From Mitsuaria sp. PDC51 (GTDB lineage Bacteria > Pseudomonadota > Gammaproteobacteria > Burkholderiales > Burkholderiaceae_C): 64,000 nucleotides of DNA. Location of the stretch: positions 1,798,001 through 1,862,000 of the forward strand of contig NZ_FOZE01000002.1 of the NCBI RefSeq assembly GCF_900113225.1, written 5' to 3'. The notes under the pieces are model-generated. The model had not been told where the DNA came from. It worked only from the letters and a program-made list of their open reading frames with translations, and did no database searches. This document shows, piece after piece, positions 44,240 through 53,825 of this stretch. How positions within the stretch are numbered: position 1 is the first letter of the stretch; each line of letters starts with the position of its first letter. The position numbers were made by a program, and so were the translations under genes.

Positions 44240-45550
44240 ATGAACGACCGCCTGCAATCGATCCGCAACGCCGCTGCCCGGCTGAAGGCTCGACTGCCCG
44301 GCTTCTCCCGCCGCGCCGGTGCCGGTCTTGGCACCGACCTCGGCGACGAAGGCGCCGGCCTCGAGCGCACGACCGCCGGCGCCGACGGCTTCGGCCAGCG
44401 CGCCGGCGCGGGCCTGGTGCGCGCGCTGCCCTGGCTGGCTGGCCTGACGGCCGTGGCCGGCGCGGTGGCCTTGCTGGTGACGCACCCGCCGGTGCACGAG
44501 GTGCCGCGCGGCGCCGTCACGCTGCGCACCAACACGCTGACGGGCGGCATCACCGAGGCGCGCTCGGGCTCGGTGCTGAAGCTGCCCGGCCTGCATGAGG
44601 TCCGCGACCTGCCGGTGCGCGACCGCAGCTACCACCCGACCCGCTTCGCCCGCGCCGATGGCGAGGCGCCGCTGCAGTCGCTCGAAGGCCTGTCGCTGGG
44701 CCTGGACCTGACGGTGCGCTGGACCGTCGACCCGAGCCGCCTGCCGCAGCTGGCCGCCTCGCTGCCCGACGACATCGAGGGCGACGTGATCGCCCCGGCG
44801 CTGCAGGGCATCGTCTATCGCCAGATCGCCACGCACACCGTGCGCGAGATCTTCTCGACGCAGCGCGGCCCCATCCAGGCGGCGCTCGAAGGCGAGCTGC
44901 GCCGCAAGCTGGCGCTGGACGGCATCGTGCTGCGCGGCCTGGAGATCGGCAACGTCGACCTGCCCCACGAGTACCGCGAAGGGCTGGAGAACCTGCTGGC
45001 CGAGGGCCTGGCGAGCGAGAAGATGCGCTACACGCTGGAGCTCAAGGAGAAGCAGGTCAAGCAGACCGAGCTCGAGGCTGCGGCCGAGAAGGTGCGCCGC
45101 GAGACGGCCGCCGAGGCCTCGGCGCGCGAGCAGGTCATCGCCGCCAAGGGCCAGGAGGAGGCGATGAAGCATGTGCTGCCCTTCAAGCAGCGCCAGGTCG
45201 AGCAGCGCCAGCTGGAAGCGGAGGCGGAGCGCGTCGCGCGGGTCCGCATGGCCGAGGGCAACGCGCAGGCGCGTGGCATCGAGGCCGACGGCGAGGCCAA
45301 GGCGCGCGAGAAGCTGGCCGACGCCGAGGCGTATCGCCAGACGCGCATCGGCAAGGTCGCCGTCGACCAGATGGCCGCCGAGGGCGCGCTGCTGAGCCGC
45401 CATCCGCTGCTGATCCAGAAGGCCATGGCCGACAAGCTGTCCGACAAGGTGCAGGTGATCATCGCGCCGCCGCCGGCCGATGGTGGCTTCATCGGCAAGA
45501 CGCTGCTGGGGACGAAGCAGGAGCCCGCCCAGGAACAGGGTGCCCAGTGA
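44240..45550 (+). CDS. SPFH/prohibitin-domain membrane protein
   Basis: A 436-residue protein with one membrane helix at about 58-76 (ALPWLAGLTAVAGAVALLV). A prohibitin-like SPFH domain follows (about 80-260, GAVTLRTNTLTGGITEARSG, LDLTVRWTVDPSRLPQLA). A long Ala/Glu/Lys/Arg-rich coiled coil lies at about 260-390, and the C-terminus is glycine-containing. Such proteins form large oligomeric cages or membrane microdomains and often hold proteases. GGAGG precedes the ATG. It overlaps or abuts the next gene, suggesting a two-protein complex. Confidence 0.9.
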   Translation: MNDRLQSIRNAAARLKARLPGFSRRAGAGLGTDLGDEGAGLERTTAGADGFGQRAGAGLVRALPWLAGLTAVAGAVALLVTHPPVHEVPRGAVTLRTNTLTGGITEARSGSVLKLPGLHEVRDLPVRDRSYHPTRFARADGEAPLQSLEGLSLGLDLTVRWTVDPSRLPQLAASLPDDIEGDVIAPALQGIVYRQIATHTVREIFSTQRGPIQAALEGELRRKLALDGIVLRGLEIGNVDLPHEYREGLENLLAEGLASEKMRYTLELKEKQVKQTELEAAAEKVRRETAAEASAREQVIAAKGQEEAMKHVLPFKQRQVEQRQLEAEAERVARVRMAEGNAQARGIEADGEAKAREKLADAEAYRQTRIGKVAVDQMAAEGALLSRHPLLIQKAMADKLSDKVQVIIAPPPADGGFIGKTLLGTKQEPAQEQGAQ

Positions 45551-45555
45551 AGGCC

Positions 45556-45591
45556 ATGAATGCCATGAACGCGATGAACGCCAGGAACACC
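45556..45591 (+). repeat. Nine-base tandem repeat at the front of the exported-partner ORF
   Basis: Three copies of ATGAA(C/T)GC(C/G) at 45556-45582, plus a decayed fourth (AGGAACACC). If translated, it gives Met-Asn-Ala repeats upstream of the more likely start at 45643. Replication slippage could change the N-terminus or the coupling distance to the SPFH gene. Confidence 0.7.
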
Positions 45592-45642
45592 TTGACGACC
45601 TTGAACACCCCGGCGGCCGATGCCGTCGGGAAGGGGAATGCC

Positions 45643-47283
45643 ATGGGCCGCATGAAGCTCGTGATGGCCGCCGCCATCGCCGCTGTCGCCGTGCAACTGC
45701 TGTGCGTTCACACCGCCGACGCGGCGACGGACGATGTCGCGCCGAAGCCGCCGATCAAGCGGGCGGGCGCCGCTGACGGCATCGCGCCGGTGCGCACGGC
45801 GCTGGTGGTGCAGGACAACGTCGCTCTGCGCGCCGCGGCGAAGGACGGCTCGCCTGCCCAGGCGCAGCTGTGGCGCGGCGAGGCGCTGGAGATCCGCGGC
45901 GAGCGCCCGGATCATTTCCAGGTCTACGACTACCGCCGCGAGCGCGGCGGCTTCGTGCGCAAGGCCGCGCTGCTGCCGCTGGCCGGCCCGGCCGCGCAGC
46001 CGGAGGCGCTGCTGGCCGCGCTGCGCGTCGTGCGTCAGCAGCCGGGCGCGGAGTCGCTCGGGCTGGGCCTGGCCGCCGCCTACGTGCAGGCGGCGAGCGC
46101 GGAAGAGATCAACGGCGCGGACGGTGCCGAGGCGCTCGACGCGATGGGCACGCTGGCCGAGCGGCTGGCGGATCGCGCTTCGCGTGTGCAGCCCAAGGCG
46201 GATGGCTCGACGACGGCGGCGGAGACGCAGGTGGCCGCGCAGCTCGACGTGGCCGCGCGCTACGGCCTGCGCTTCCGCTCGCTGGAGCGCGAGGCCGGCG
46301 CGATGCAGCTCTGCTACGACGGCGAGGCGTTCCGGCGCGTGCTGGCGATGCCGGCCTCGACGCCCGAGCAGAAGGCGCGCGCGGCGCTCGCGCTGACGCG
46401 TGTCGACTGCCTGGATCCGGCCGCGACGCCGCCGAAGCGGGAGCAGATGGACCAGTGGCGCGCGGACGTGCTGGACAAGGTCGACCTGCGCGATCCGGCG
46501 CTCGCGACGCACTGGCGCAATCGCGTGCTGATGCGCCAGTCGGGCGTGTGGAGCAGCCTGTCCTTCATCCGCGCGCGGCGTGCCGGTGCCGGTGCCGGTG
46601 CCGGCGAAGGCGTGCCGGTCGCGAGCTTGCAGGTGGATGCGTCGTCGGCCGCGTCGCGTCGAGCGCTGGAGGCCTTCGCGCGCATCGTGCCGGCTGAGCT
46701 GTCGGACGACGATCAGCGCGACTACAACGACGCGGCGATGCGCGGCAACGCGATGCGCTGGGCGGCGTTGCCCGCGGGGCCGTCGACGCAGACGCTGGGC
46801 GGTTTCACGTTGACGGTGCTGCCGGGCCAGCCGGGCGAAACCTGCCTAACGCTTGCCATGAACGGCGCCAAGGAGGGCAGTCCGCCGCTGCTGCGCCACT
46901 GCGCGTGGGGGCTGGTGATGACGGCCTCGGCGCGGATCAACCGCGAGGGCAATGCGATCGCGATCGCCTCGGTGCCGGCCGACGGCTGGCGCGAACTCTG
47001 GCTGCTGCGCCGCACCGCGCAGGGCTGGCGCATGACGGCGCTGCCGCCGGTGGCGGCGCAGCCGGGCCTGGGCTACGCGGAATTCGCCGGCTGGGTGCCG
47101 GGCGGCAAGGAGCTGCTGGTCGCGCGCGAATCGCGTGCCGAAGGCCGCTACAAGCGCAGCTACGAGCAGGTCGACCTCGACACGCTGGAGACGAAGCGCC
47201 AGGCCGGCGATGCCGCGATGCTGGGCGCGTTCCAGCGATGGCAGTCGGCGGATTGGAAGGGGGCCAGCCTGAGCGCCAGATGA
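45643..47283 (+). CDS. Exported protein of unknown function, partner of the SPFH gene
   Basis: About 546 residues from the ATG at 45643, which has GGAAGGGG upstream and gives a clean signal peptide (MKLVMAAAIAAVAVQLLCVHTADA). A GTG at 45547 overlapping the SPFH stop would prepend 32 odd residues with Met-Asn-Ala repeats. Residues just after the signal (VVQDNVALRAAAKDGSPAQAQLWRGEALEIRG) look like an SH3b-type domain. The rest is unrecognised, ending in beta-rich sequence that may be a propeller or sandwich. An Ala-Gly run (46582-46605) sits mid-gene. Same strand and coupling suggest function with the SPFH protein. Confidence 0.75.
   Translation: MGRMKLVMAAAIAAVAVQLLCVHTADAATDDVAPKPPIKRAGAADGIAPVRTALVVQDNVALRAAAKDGSPAQAQLWRGEALEIRGERPDHFQVYDYRRERGGFVRKAALLPLAGPAAQPEALLAALRVVRQQPGAESLGLGLAAAYVQAASAEEINGADGAEALDAMGTLAERLADRASRVQPKADGSTTAAETQVAAQLDVAARYGLRFRSLEREAGAMQLCYDGEAFRRVLAMPASTPEQKARAALALTRVDCLDPAATPPKREQMDQWRADVLDKVDLRDPALATHWRNRVLMRQSGVWSSLSFIRARRAGAGAGAGEGVPVASLQVDASSAASRRALEAFARIVPAELSDDDQRDYNDAAMRGNAMRWAALPAGPSTQTLGGFTLTVLPGQPGETCLTLAMNGAKEGSPPLLRHCAWGLVMTASARINREGNAIAIASVPADGWRELWLLRRTAQGWRMTALPPVAAQPGLGYAEFAGWVPGGKELLVARESRAEGRYKRSYEQVDLDTLETKRQAGDAAMLGAFQRWQSADWKGASLSAR
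46582..46605 (+). repeat. Six-base tandem repeat inside the exported-protein gene
   Basis: GCCGGT in four units (last GCCGGC) encoding an Ala-Gly run. It is in frame, so copy-number change would alter linker length only. Confidence 0.7.
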
Positions 47284-47346
47284 GGAGGTCCGCTGCGCGC
47301 CGCCGCGCCACTGCGTCGCGGCCGCGTTCCTGGTGAACGGATGAAC

Positions 47347-47374
47347 GGTGGACGGTGGACGGTGGACGGTGGAC
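47347..47374. repeat. Seven-base tandem repeat between the exported-protein gene and hipA-like gene
   Basis: Four exact copies of GGTGGAC, in the gap between convergent genes and 15 bases from the stop of the HipA-like gene. Confidence 0.85.
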
Positions 47375-47388
47375 GGATGGGGCGCCGA

Positions 47389-49230
47389 TCAATCGAAATC
47401 CCGCACACGCTCCCGCGTCACCTGGAGCGCCCGCTCGCTCAGCGCGAGAGCCGCCGAGTCAGCTTGGAGGGACGGGGGCAAGGCGAACTGGTCCAGCGCC
47501 GCCGTCATCGACGCCAGCATCTCGTCGATGGCGGCTTTCGCGTCGCCCGCCCGCAGGTCGGCGATCGCCGCCAGGGCCAGGAAATCGGCGCGGCGCAGGC
47601 GCTGGGCCTTGCCGTTCACCTTCAGCGCCATGGCGTCATGCTGGAGCCCGGGGAAGACGCGGGTCGTCAAGGTGTCGTAGACCGGCGCGAGCCGCACGTG
47701 CCGGAACGTGGCAGCGCCTTCCTGGGCGGTCTTGAGCATCGCCATGTTCTTGAGGTGCATGTCGCCGTCGCCGATCAGCCAGGCGAAGAGCGCCCGGCGC
47801 AGCAAGGTCATGATGTCCTCGTCGGGCGACGTCGACAGCGCGCGCACCGCACGGGCCACGCGCTCCATCGTGCCGGTGTACTTGTCCCTGGGATCGAGCG
47901 CGAGCACCGAGCACAGGTCTTCCATCGCCAGGAGACGGGTGTCGTCCAGCTGAAGGCGGATGTCGAAGCGCTCCACGATCAGCGCCGCCGGCAGGTCGTC
48001 GGGCATCGCGACAAGCGCGTGATCAGGGACCTCGAAGCCCACGCCGCGGGCCAGCCTCAGCCCGATCCACTCCGCCACCGGAAGTCCTTCGAAGCCGGCG
48101 GCACCTGCCGGCTTGAGGATGTGGGTGAAGGGCAGGTGCGTGGCGATCAGCAGCGTGCCGTCCGCCGCCAGGTGCATGGGGGCCTTGACCTGCACGCCTG
48201 ACAGCCGCGGCGTCTGCTGGTTCGCGAAGAGCTGCGCCAGGCGGTGGGCGAAGTCGGCGTCCATCGCGTCGCGCCGTGGCCCGGCGTAGTGGCCGCTGAA
48301 CATGCCGTCCCGCGTGAAGTCGGCCAGTCGCGTCGTCAGCCTGTCCTGCGGCAAGGCGGCCAGTTCCGCGCGTCGCTCCGAGATCGTGATGTTGGACATG
48401 TAGCGCTTGCCGCGCCGCAGGACGTCACGGTCGCTCGCGTCGTGCAGGACGGACTCCAGCCAGCCTTCCGGCAGCAGCGACACGATGAAGGGCGGCAGCC
48501 GTCCCGGCGTGGTCTGGCGGATCAGCGGCGGCAGCACCGGACCGGCGCTGCTGGCGTTCCAGCGCCATTCGGTGCCGTCATGGGCCAGGTCTCCTAGCGC
48601 AAGGCCATGCCAGGCGACGGTCAGGTCGAACGCAGCCTCATTGCGCATCGGGCCGTCCGACTGCTGCTTCAGGAAGCGTTCGGCGCCTTCGCCCTCGCGG
48701 TACCACTCGTTGTCGCGCGCCAGTGTCCACAGCGCATCGGCAGCGCGTTGCGCGTCGCCGTACTCCTGCACGAGTCGCGCGGCCAGGGCCTCGCGCATCG
48801 CCAGGTCCATCGACTGGGCGTGCTCGCTGCGCAGGCGAAACGCCTCGAGGAAGCGCTGGCGCAGGGAGGACACCGGGATCGGCAGCTCGCCCCATCCATC
48901 GGCGACCACGGCGTCGATCGTGGATGGGCGCGCCGGGGCGCGGTTCTGGACGATCTCCAGGCCGCGCAGCCGTGTGCGTTGACTGCGCTGCCCCGAGATG
49001 TAGAGGCGACCATCACGGGTCGGCGCGAGCAGCACGGCGCTCGCGGCCGAGAGAAAGGCGCGGGGGTAGAGATAGCGCGCGATGCGCACCGCATGCCGCA
49101 GGACGAGGTCGTCCGCGTCATCGCCGGCGTCCACGTAGATGCCGCGCATCAGCTGGATCAGTTCGCCTGTTTCCGCTCTGCGGTAGCCGCGGTTGGCGTC
49201 CAGGTTCTCGCCGACGAGGTAGAGGCTCAT
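47389..49230 (-). CDS. HipA-family kinase toxin with AbiEi-like N-terminal domain
   Basis: A 613-residue protein, about 170 longer than E. coli HipA. Residues ~1-115 resemble AbiEi-type antitoxin/regulator N-termini (GELIQLMRGIYVDAG, then PRAFLSAASAVLL, then RGLEIVQNRAP). From ~200 it is HipA: LTVAWHGLALGDLAHDG, LPPFIVSLLPEGWLE, the ATP-loop region LSGVQVKAPM (~343), THILKP, catalytic-loop WLIGDGDMHLKNMAM (~490) and metal-binding Asp in LAPVYDTLTTR (~517). HipA kinases phosphorylate tRNA synthetases and halt growth. The start at 49230 abuts a near-perfect palindrome. No separate hipB is seen. Domain 1 is my motif reading. Confidence 0.85.
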   Translation of the reverse strand: MSLYLVGENLDANRGYRRAETGELIQLMRGIYVDAGDDADDLVLRHAVRIARYLYPRAFLSAASAVLLAPTRDGRLYISGQRSQRTRLRGLEIVQNRAPARPSTIDAVVADGWGELPIPVSSLRQRFLEAFRLRSEHAQSMDLAMREALAARLVQEYGDAQRAADALWTLARDNEWYREGEGAERFLKQQSDGPMRNEAAFDLTVAWHGLALGDLAHDGTEWRWNASSAGPVLPPLIRQTTPGRLPPFIVSLLPEGWLESVLHDASDRDVLRRGKRYMSNITISERRAELAALPQDRLTTRLADFTRDGMFSGHYAGPRRDAMDADFAHRLAQLFANQQTPRLSGVQVKAPMHLAADGTLLIATHLPFTHILKPAGAAGFEGLPVAEWIGLRLARGVGFEVPDHALVAMPDDLPAALIVERFDIRLQLDDTRLLAMEDLCSVLALDPRDKYTGTMERVARAVRALSTSPDEDIMTLLRRALFAWLIGDGDMHLKNMAMLKTAQEGAATFRHVRLAPVYDTLTTRVFPGLQHDAMALKVNGKAQRLRRADFLALAAIADLRAGDAKAAIDEMLASMTAALDQFALPPSLQADSAALALSERALQVTRERVRDFD

Positions 49231-49233
49231 GTG

Positions 49234-49262
49234 ATTTTCTCGCACTTCAAGTGCGCGAAAAT
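49234..49262. promoter_or_regulatory. Operator-like palindrome 1 at the hipA-like start
   Basis: 29-base palindrome with 14-base arms and one mismatch, core TTTTC(T/G)CGCACTT, beginning four bases upstream of the start codon. A protein bound here would block translation initiation or transcript entry. It shares its core with a second palindrome 52 bases further upstream. Confidence 0.75.
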
Positions 49263-49313
49263 TACCAGACTGGCCGCCCTATCTCAAGATTCAGCGGTTG
49301 CGGAGCGGATATC

Positions 49314-49348
49314 GTGGTTTTCGCGCACTTGAAATGCGAGAAAACCAC
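49314..49348. promoter_or_regulatory. Operator-like palindrome 2 upstream of the hipA-like gene
   Basis: 35-base palindrome with 17-base arms and two mismatches, core TTTTC(G/T)CGCA(C/T)TT, centred 83 bases upstream of palindrome 1's centre (about eight helical turns). It lies ten bases after the hybrid-kinase stop. No T tract follows, and the shared core argues for a protein-binding site rather than a terminator. Confidence 0.75.
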
Positions 49349-49358
49349 GTCATGGCCA

Positions 49359-52300
49359 TCACCCCGCCGTCAGCCTCACCAGCACCTGCCGCAGCCGCTG
49401 CGCGTCGATGGGCTTGGTGAGGAACTCGTTCATCCCGGCGCCGAGGGCCTCGTCGCGCTCCTGCACCAGTGCCGCGGCGGTCAGCGCGACGATGGGCAAC
49501 TGCGCGGGGTCGTAGCGCTGGCGCAGCTGGCGCGTGGCCTCGTGGCCGCTCATGACCGGCATCTGCACGTCCATCAGCACCGCGTCGAAGGGCTTGCCCA
49601 TGCTGGCCGCCGCCGTCACCGCCTCCACCGCCTGGCTGCCGTCGCTGGCCTGCGAGACCTCCGCGCCCCACTGCTCCAGCATCGCCACGGCGATCATCAT
49701 GTTCACCGGGTTGTCCTCGACCATCAGGATGCGCCGCCCCGCGAGCTCCGCATCGTCCGCCGGCGCGCGGCGCTGGGCGCTCATCGGTGCGGGCGCGGCG
49801 GGCAGCGGCAACTCGGCCCAGAAGGTCGCGCCGGCGCCCGGCTGGCTCTCCACGCCGACCTGGCCGCCCATCAGCGTGGCCAGCTCCCGGCAGATCGACA
49901 GCCCCAGCCCCGTGCCGCCGTAGCGGCGCGTGGTCGATTCGTCGGCCTGGGTGAAGGGCTGGAACAGCCGCTCGTGCATCGCCTCGGCGATGCCGGGGCC
50001 GGTGTCGCTGACCTCGATGCGCAGCCGCCGCTCGTCCAGCCGGCGCACCCGCACGGCGACGCTGCCCTGCTCGGTGAACTTCAGCGCGTTGCTCAGGTAG
50101 TTGCTCAGGATCTGGCGCGTGCGCACCGGATCGCCGATCACCCAGCCGGGCACCGCGTCCTCCACGTCGATGCTGAAACCCAGCCCGCGCGCCTGCGCCA
50201 GCGTCAGGTAGCCCATGCGCATGGTGGCGAGCATGTCGCGCAGCGCGAAGGGCACCGTCTCCAGCGTCAGCCGGCCGGCCTCGATCTTGGACAGGTCCAG
50301 GATGTCCGACATCAAGCCCGACAGGCTTTCCGCGCTGTCCACCATCTGGTCCAGGTAGTGGCTGCGGGTGTCGCCGGCCAGGTCCGGCTGCTGCAGCAGC
50401 CGCGCCAGGCCCACCAGGCCGTTGAGCGGCGTGCGGATCTCGTGGCTGATGTTGGCCAGGAAGGCGCTCTTGGCGCGGTTGGCCGCCTGCGCCTCGTCCT
50501 TGGCCTGCGCGAGCGCCGCCTCGACGCGCCGGCGCTCGGTGACGTCCTCCATGATCCAGATCGTGCCGCCGCGGCTGGGGTGGTTAGGGTCCACCGCGCG
50601 GGCCAGGATCCGGCACAGGAAGCGGCTGCCGTCGCGGCGCCGCATCAGGCGCTCGGCCTCGACCTGCTCGCCCGCGGCCAGGCGCGGACCGAGTTCGCGG
50701 CCGACCGCGTCGTAGTCGTCCATGCCCGGCCACACCACGCTGCCCGGCTGGCCGATCAGCCCGCCGGCGGGCCAGCCGAACATCTCCTCCACCAGGCGGT
50801 TGGCCTGCACGAAACGCTGGTCGCGCGTGAGCGCGATGCCGATCGAGGCGTTCTCCAGGATCGCCGCGTGGACCAGCCGGGTGCGCTCGGTGTCGCTGAC
50901 GTCACGCCCGTTGACCACCAGGTAGGACACGCCGTCGAGCACGAACGGCGCCGCCGACAGCAGCATCGGGATCGCCTGGCCGCGCCGGTTCACGAAGGTG
51001 GCCGACATGTCGCTGACGCGGCCCTGCTGGCGCAGCGCCTCGATCAGCCGCTCGCGGTCTTCCATGTCCTGCCAGATGCCGACTTCCTCGGCGGTGCGGC
51101 CCAGGACCTCGTCGGCGCTGTAGCCGCTCATCGACTCATAGGTCTTGTTGACCATCACGTAGCGGCCGCTGACGGTCTCGGTCAGGGTGACGACGTCGGG
51201 GCTGGTCGCGAACAGGTGCGACAGCAGCGCCTCCGAGCGCCGCAGCGCCTCCTGCGCGCGCGAGGTCTCGGTCTGGTCGATGAAGAAGGACAGCGTCGCC
51301 GGACCGGTGGCCGCGTCCACGCGCACGCTGGTGGCCTGCACCAGGCGGCGTCGGCGCGACAGGGTGCGCAGCCGGAATTCCGTCATCGGCAGCATCGCGC
51401 CCACCGGCAGCGCTTCGATCTTGGCGGCGCGCTGGCGGGCGCGTTCCTCGTCGCCGGGCTCGTAATGCGAGAACAGGTCCTGGCCGATCATCGACGAGCG
51501 CTGGGTGTAGCCGAACATCGCCATCGCCGCCGGATTGGCGTCCATCACCCGGCCCCAGCGGTGCAGCACCAGCGGCGAGGGCGAGCGGCGGAACAGCTCG
51601 CGGTAGCGGGTCTCGGTGGCCACCATGGCCTGCTCGGTCTGGACCTCGTCGGTGACGTCGCGGCCCACGCCCCAGTAGCCGCGGAAGTTGCCCTTGGCGT
51701 CGAAGCGCGGCTCGCCGCTGATCGAGACGTAGCGCAGCGTGCCGTCCTCGGCGGTGCGGCGCATCACCAGGCCGCGGAAGGGGCGGTGCGATTCGAGGTC
51801 GGCGCGGTGCGCGTCGAGCTCCTCGTCGGACAGGCCCAGGTGCTCGATCTCCCAGGGCGCGCGGCCCAGCCGCTCGGCGATGGACAGGCCGGACGCGCCG
51901 GCGTGGTGCTCGGCCAGGTGGGTGAAGCGGAACTGGCGATCCATCTCCCAGTACCAGTCCGCCGCCATGTTGAGCAGGTGGCGGAAGCGCGAGTGGCGCT
52001 CGTTGACCTCCTGCATCGCGCGCCGGATCAGCTTGGCGGTGCCCAGGCCGACGACCAGGCCGGCGCTGAGCAGCAGCAGCTGCGTGATCAGCCGCGCGGT
52101 CAGGCCGACCGGCGCGGTGCCGACGTGGATCCAGCCGCCGAGCTCGGCCGATGCCAGTCCGCCCAGCGCCGCCAGGCCCAGACCGAACAGCGACAGCCCC
52201 GCGCCCAGGCCGATCATGCTGGTGCCCAGCGCGACCATCAGCCCCATGATCCCGAGGCTGGCGGCGTTCAGCCCCAGCTGGCGCGAGACGGCGAGCGACA

Positions 52301-52610
52301 GCGCCGTCGCCATCGCCAGGCCCATCAGCAGGAGGGTGGCGGCCGGGCCGCGGTCGGCGGGCAGCTTCCAGAGCATGGCCAGCGCGGCGAAGGTGGTCAC
52401 CAGCGCGAGCGCCGGCGGCACCAGGCCGCGCAGCGGCTCGGCCGCGCCGGCGCTGGCCAGCAGCAGCAGGCCCGCCAACCCGGACAGCAGCACGCACGCG
52501 GCCATGAACAGCCGCGCGGCGCGCCATTGCAGCGTCGCGGGCAGGCGGTCGCCGCGCGACAGCTCCTGCCCCACCAGACTGCTCAGATCGTCCTGGGAAT
52601 CCTTGCTCAC
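49359..52610 (-). CDS. Membrane-bound multi-PAS hybrid histidine kinase
   Basis: A 1083-residue sensor. The first ~190 residues hold about six membrane helices of MASE-like layout. Four PAS domains follow (starting [15 protein letters not shown], then [16 protein letters not shown], then [15 protein letters not shown], then [14 protein letters not shown]). A HisKA box is in [20 protein letters not shown], then HATPase ([26 protein letters not shown]). A receiver has the Asp in [15 protein letters not shown]. With both HK and receiver but no HPt, it needs an external phosphotransfer partner. It ends 128 bases upstream of the hipA-like start on the same strand. Confidence 0.92.
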   Translation of the reverse strand: MSKDSQDDLSSLVGQELSRGDRLPATLQWRAARLFMAACVLLSGLAGLLLLASAGAAEPLRGLVPPALALVTTFAALAMLWKLPADRGPAATLLLMGLAMATALSLAVSRQLGLNAASLGIMGLMVALGTSMIGLGAGLSLFGLGLAALGGLASAELGGWIHVGTAPVGLTARLITQLLLLSAGLVVGLGTAKLIRRAMQEVNERHSRFRHLLNMAADWYWEMDRQFRFTHLAEHHAGASGLSIAERLGRAPWEIEHLGLSDEELDAHRADLESHRPFRGLVMRRTAEDGTLRYVSISGEPRFDAKGNFRGYWGVGRDVTDEVQTEQAMVATETRYRELFRRSPSPLVLHRWGRVMDANPAAMAMFGYTQRSSMIGQDLFSHYEPGDEERARQRAAKIEALPVGAMLPMTEFRLRTLSRRRRLVQATSVRVDAATGPATLSFFIDQTETSRAQEALRRSEALLSHLFATSPDVVTLTETVSGRYVMVNKTYESMSGYSADEVLGRTAEEVGIWQDMEDRERLIEALRQQGRVSDMSATFVNRRGQAIPMLLSAAPFVLDGVSYLVVNGRDVSDTERTRLVHAAILENASIGIALTRDQRFVQANRLVEEMFGWPAGGLIGQPGSVVWPGMDDYDAVGRELGPRLAAGEQVEAERLMRRRDGSRFLCRILARAVDPNHPSRGGTIWIMEDVTERRRVEAALAQAKDEAQAANRAKSAFLANISHEIRTPLNGLVGLARLLQQPDLAGDTRSHYLDQMVDSAESLSGLMSDILDLSKIEAGRLTLETVPFALRDMLATMRMGYLTLAQARGLGFSIDVEDAVPGWVIGDPVRTRQILSNYLSNALKFTEQGSVAVRVRRLDERRLRIEVSDTGPGIAEAMHERLFQPFTQADESTTRRYGGTGLGLSICRELATLMGGQVGVESQPGAGATFWAELPLPAAPAPMSAQRRAPADDAELAGRRILMVEDNPVNMMIAVAMLEQWGAEVSQASDGSQAVEAVTAAASMGKPFDAVLMDVQMPVMSGHEATRQLRQRYDPAQLPIVALTAAALVQERDEALGAGMNEFLTKPIDAQRLRQVLVRLTAG

Positions 52611-52846
52611 TCGACCTTGCCCAACTCGTTGTGTCCGGGGACCTTGCGCGGTCGCTCTCGCGGCGACAGGGGGACGAGGGCCGCGTCAGCCGGTTCGGCG
52701 CGCGGCGGCCTCGGAGTGCAACGTCCGGTAACGGAGTCTCGGCGAGCGGGGGCCGATCTGAAGCGTCGAGAAATCCCGAAACACGCGCCTGCCGGCTCGC
52801 GCCCGGGGTTTCTGCCAATTAGTTGGCGAGCGCCGTGAGGCCCCGG

Positions 52847-53677
52847 TCAGGCGGTGGTGGCGGGGCGCAGGCTGTCGCGTGTCGCCAGCGCCACACGGCG
52901 GGCGGCGGCGGCGAAGTCCTCGCCAGCGGACGCGTAGAGCACCGCCCGGGAGGAATTCACGATCACCGTGCCGGCGTCCCGGCGCCAGCCGGCGGCGACG
53001 GTGGCCGCGGCATCGCCGCCCTGGGCGCCCACGCCGGGGATCAGCAGCGGCAGCGTCGGCGCGAGTTCGCGCACGCGCTCGATCTCCTTCGGATAGGTCG
53101 CGCCGACCACCAGGCCGAGCTGGCCGTTCGTGTTCCAGTCGCCCTGCGCGATCGCGGCCAGGTGCTCGAACAGCCGCGGCTGGCCCGGCACGTCAGCCAG
53201 ACGCTGCATCTGCCAATCGTCGCCGCCGGGGTTGGAGGTGCGGCACAGCAGGAAGGCGCCCTTGTCGGGATAACGCAGGTAGGGCTCCACCGAGTCGCGG
53301 CCCATGAACGGGGACAGCGTCACCGCGTCGGCCTGGTAGCGCTCGAAGGCCTCGCGGGCGTACTGCTCGGCGGTGGCGCCGATGTCGCCGCGCTTGGCGT
53401 CCAGGATCACCGGCACGTGCGGCGCGTTGCGCTTGATGTGGGCCATCAGCTGCTCGAGCTGGTCCTCGGCGCGGTGCGCGGCGAAGTAGGCGATCTGCGG
53501 CTTGAACGCGCTGACCAGGTCCTTGGTCGCGTCGACGATGGCGGCGCAGAAGTCGTAGATCCGGCCGGCGTCGCCCTTCCAGTGGGCGGGGAACTTGGCG
53601 GGATCGGGATCCAGGCCGACGCACAGCAGGGAGTCGTTCAGGCGCTCGGCGGCCTGCAGCTTCTGCATGAATTTCAT
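52847..53677 (-). CDS. pyrF: Orotidine 5'-phosphate decarboxylase (subfamily 2)
   Basis: A 276-residue enzyme catalysing the last step of UMP synthesis. The catalytic Lys-Asp array is in [31 protein letters not shown] near the N-terminus and [14 protein letters not shown] near the C-terminus mark the longer subfamily 2 found in betaproteobacteria and actinobacteria. The ATG at 53677 fits ([15 protein letters not shown]); an internal Met is four codons on. It stands alone on this strand. Confidence 0.96.
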   Translation of the reverse strand: MKFMQKLQAAERLNDSLLCVGLDPDPAKFPAHWKGDAGRIYDFCAAIVDATKDLVSAFKPQIAYFAAHRAEDQLEQLMAHIKRNAPHVPVILDAKRGDIGATAEQYAREAFERYQADAVTLSPFMGRDSVEPYLRYPDKGAFLLCRTSNPGGDDWQMQRLADVPGQPRLFEHLAAIAQGDWNTNGQLGLVVGATYPKEIERVRELAPTLPLLIPGVGAQGGDAAATVAAGWRRDAGTVIVNSSRAVLYASAGEDFAAAARRVALATRDSLRPATTA

Positions 53678-53825
53678 GAGGTGTCCGGGAGAAAGTCGTT
53701 CGGGGGGCCGGGCGTGTCGGCGCTGACCGGGGCCGGCGGGGTGCGGTATTGTCCCGCTTTTGCCTGGCGGGCCCCGATCGGACCCGCCGGTGCCGGACGA
53801 CGCTCACGGGCGCTGGGAGGCGCGG

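Noticed and set aside
49314-49348. Palindrome 2 as the terminator of the hybrid kinase gene
   Set aside because: No T tract after the stem, and its core is shared with palindrome 1, favouring a protein site.
48723-52838. 1371-residue plus-strand ORF opposite the hybrid kinase
   Set aside because: Same shadow pattern; low-complexity, spans two real minus-strand genes, no ribosome-binding site.
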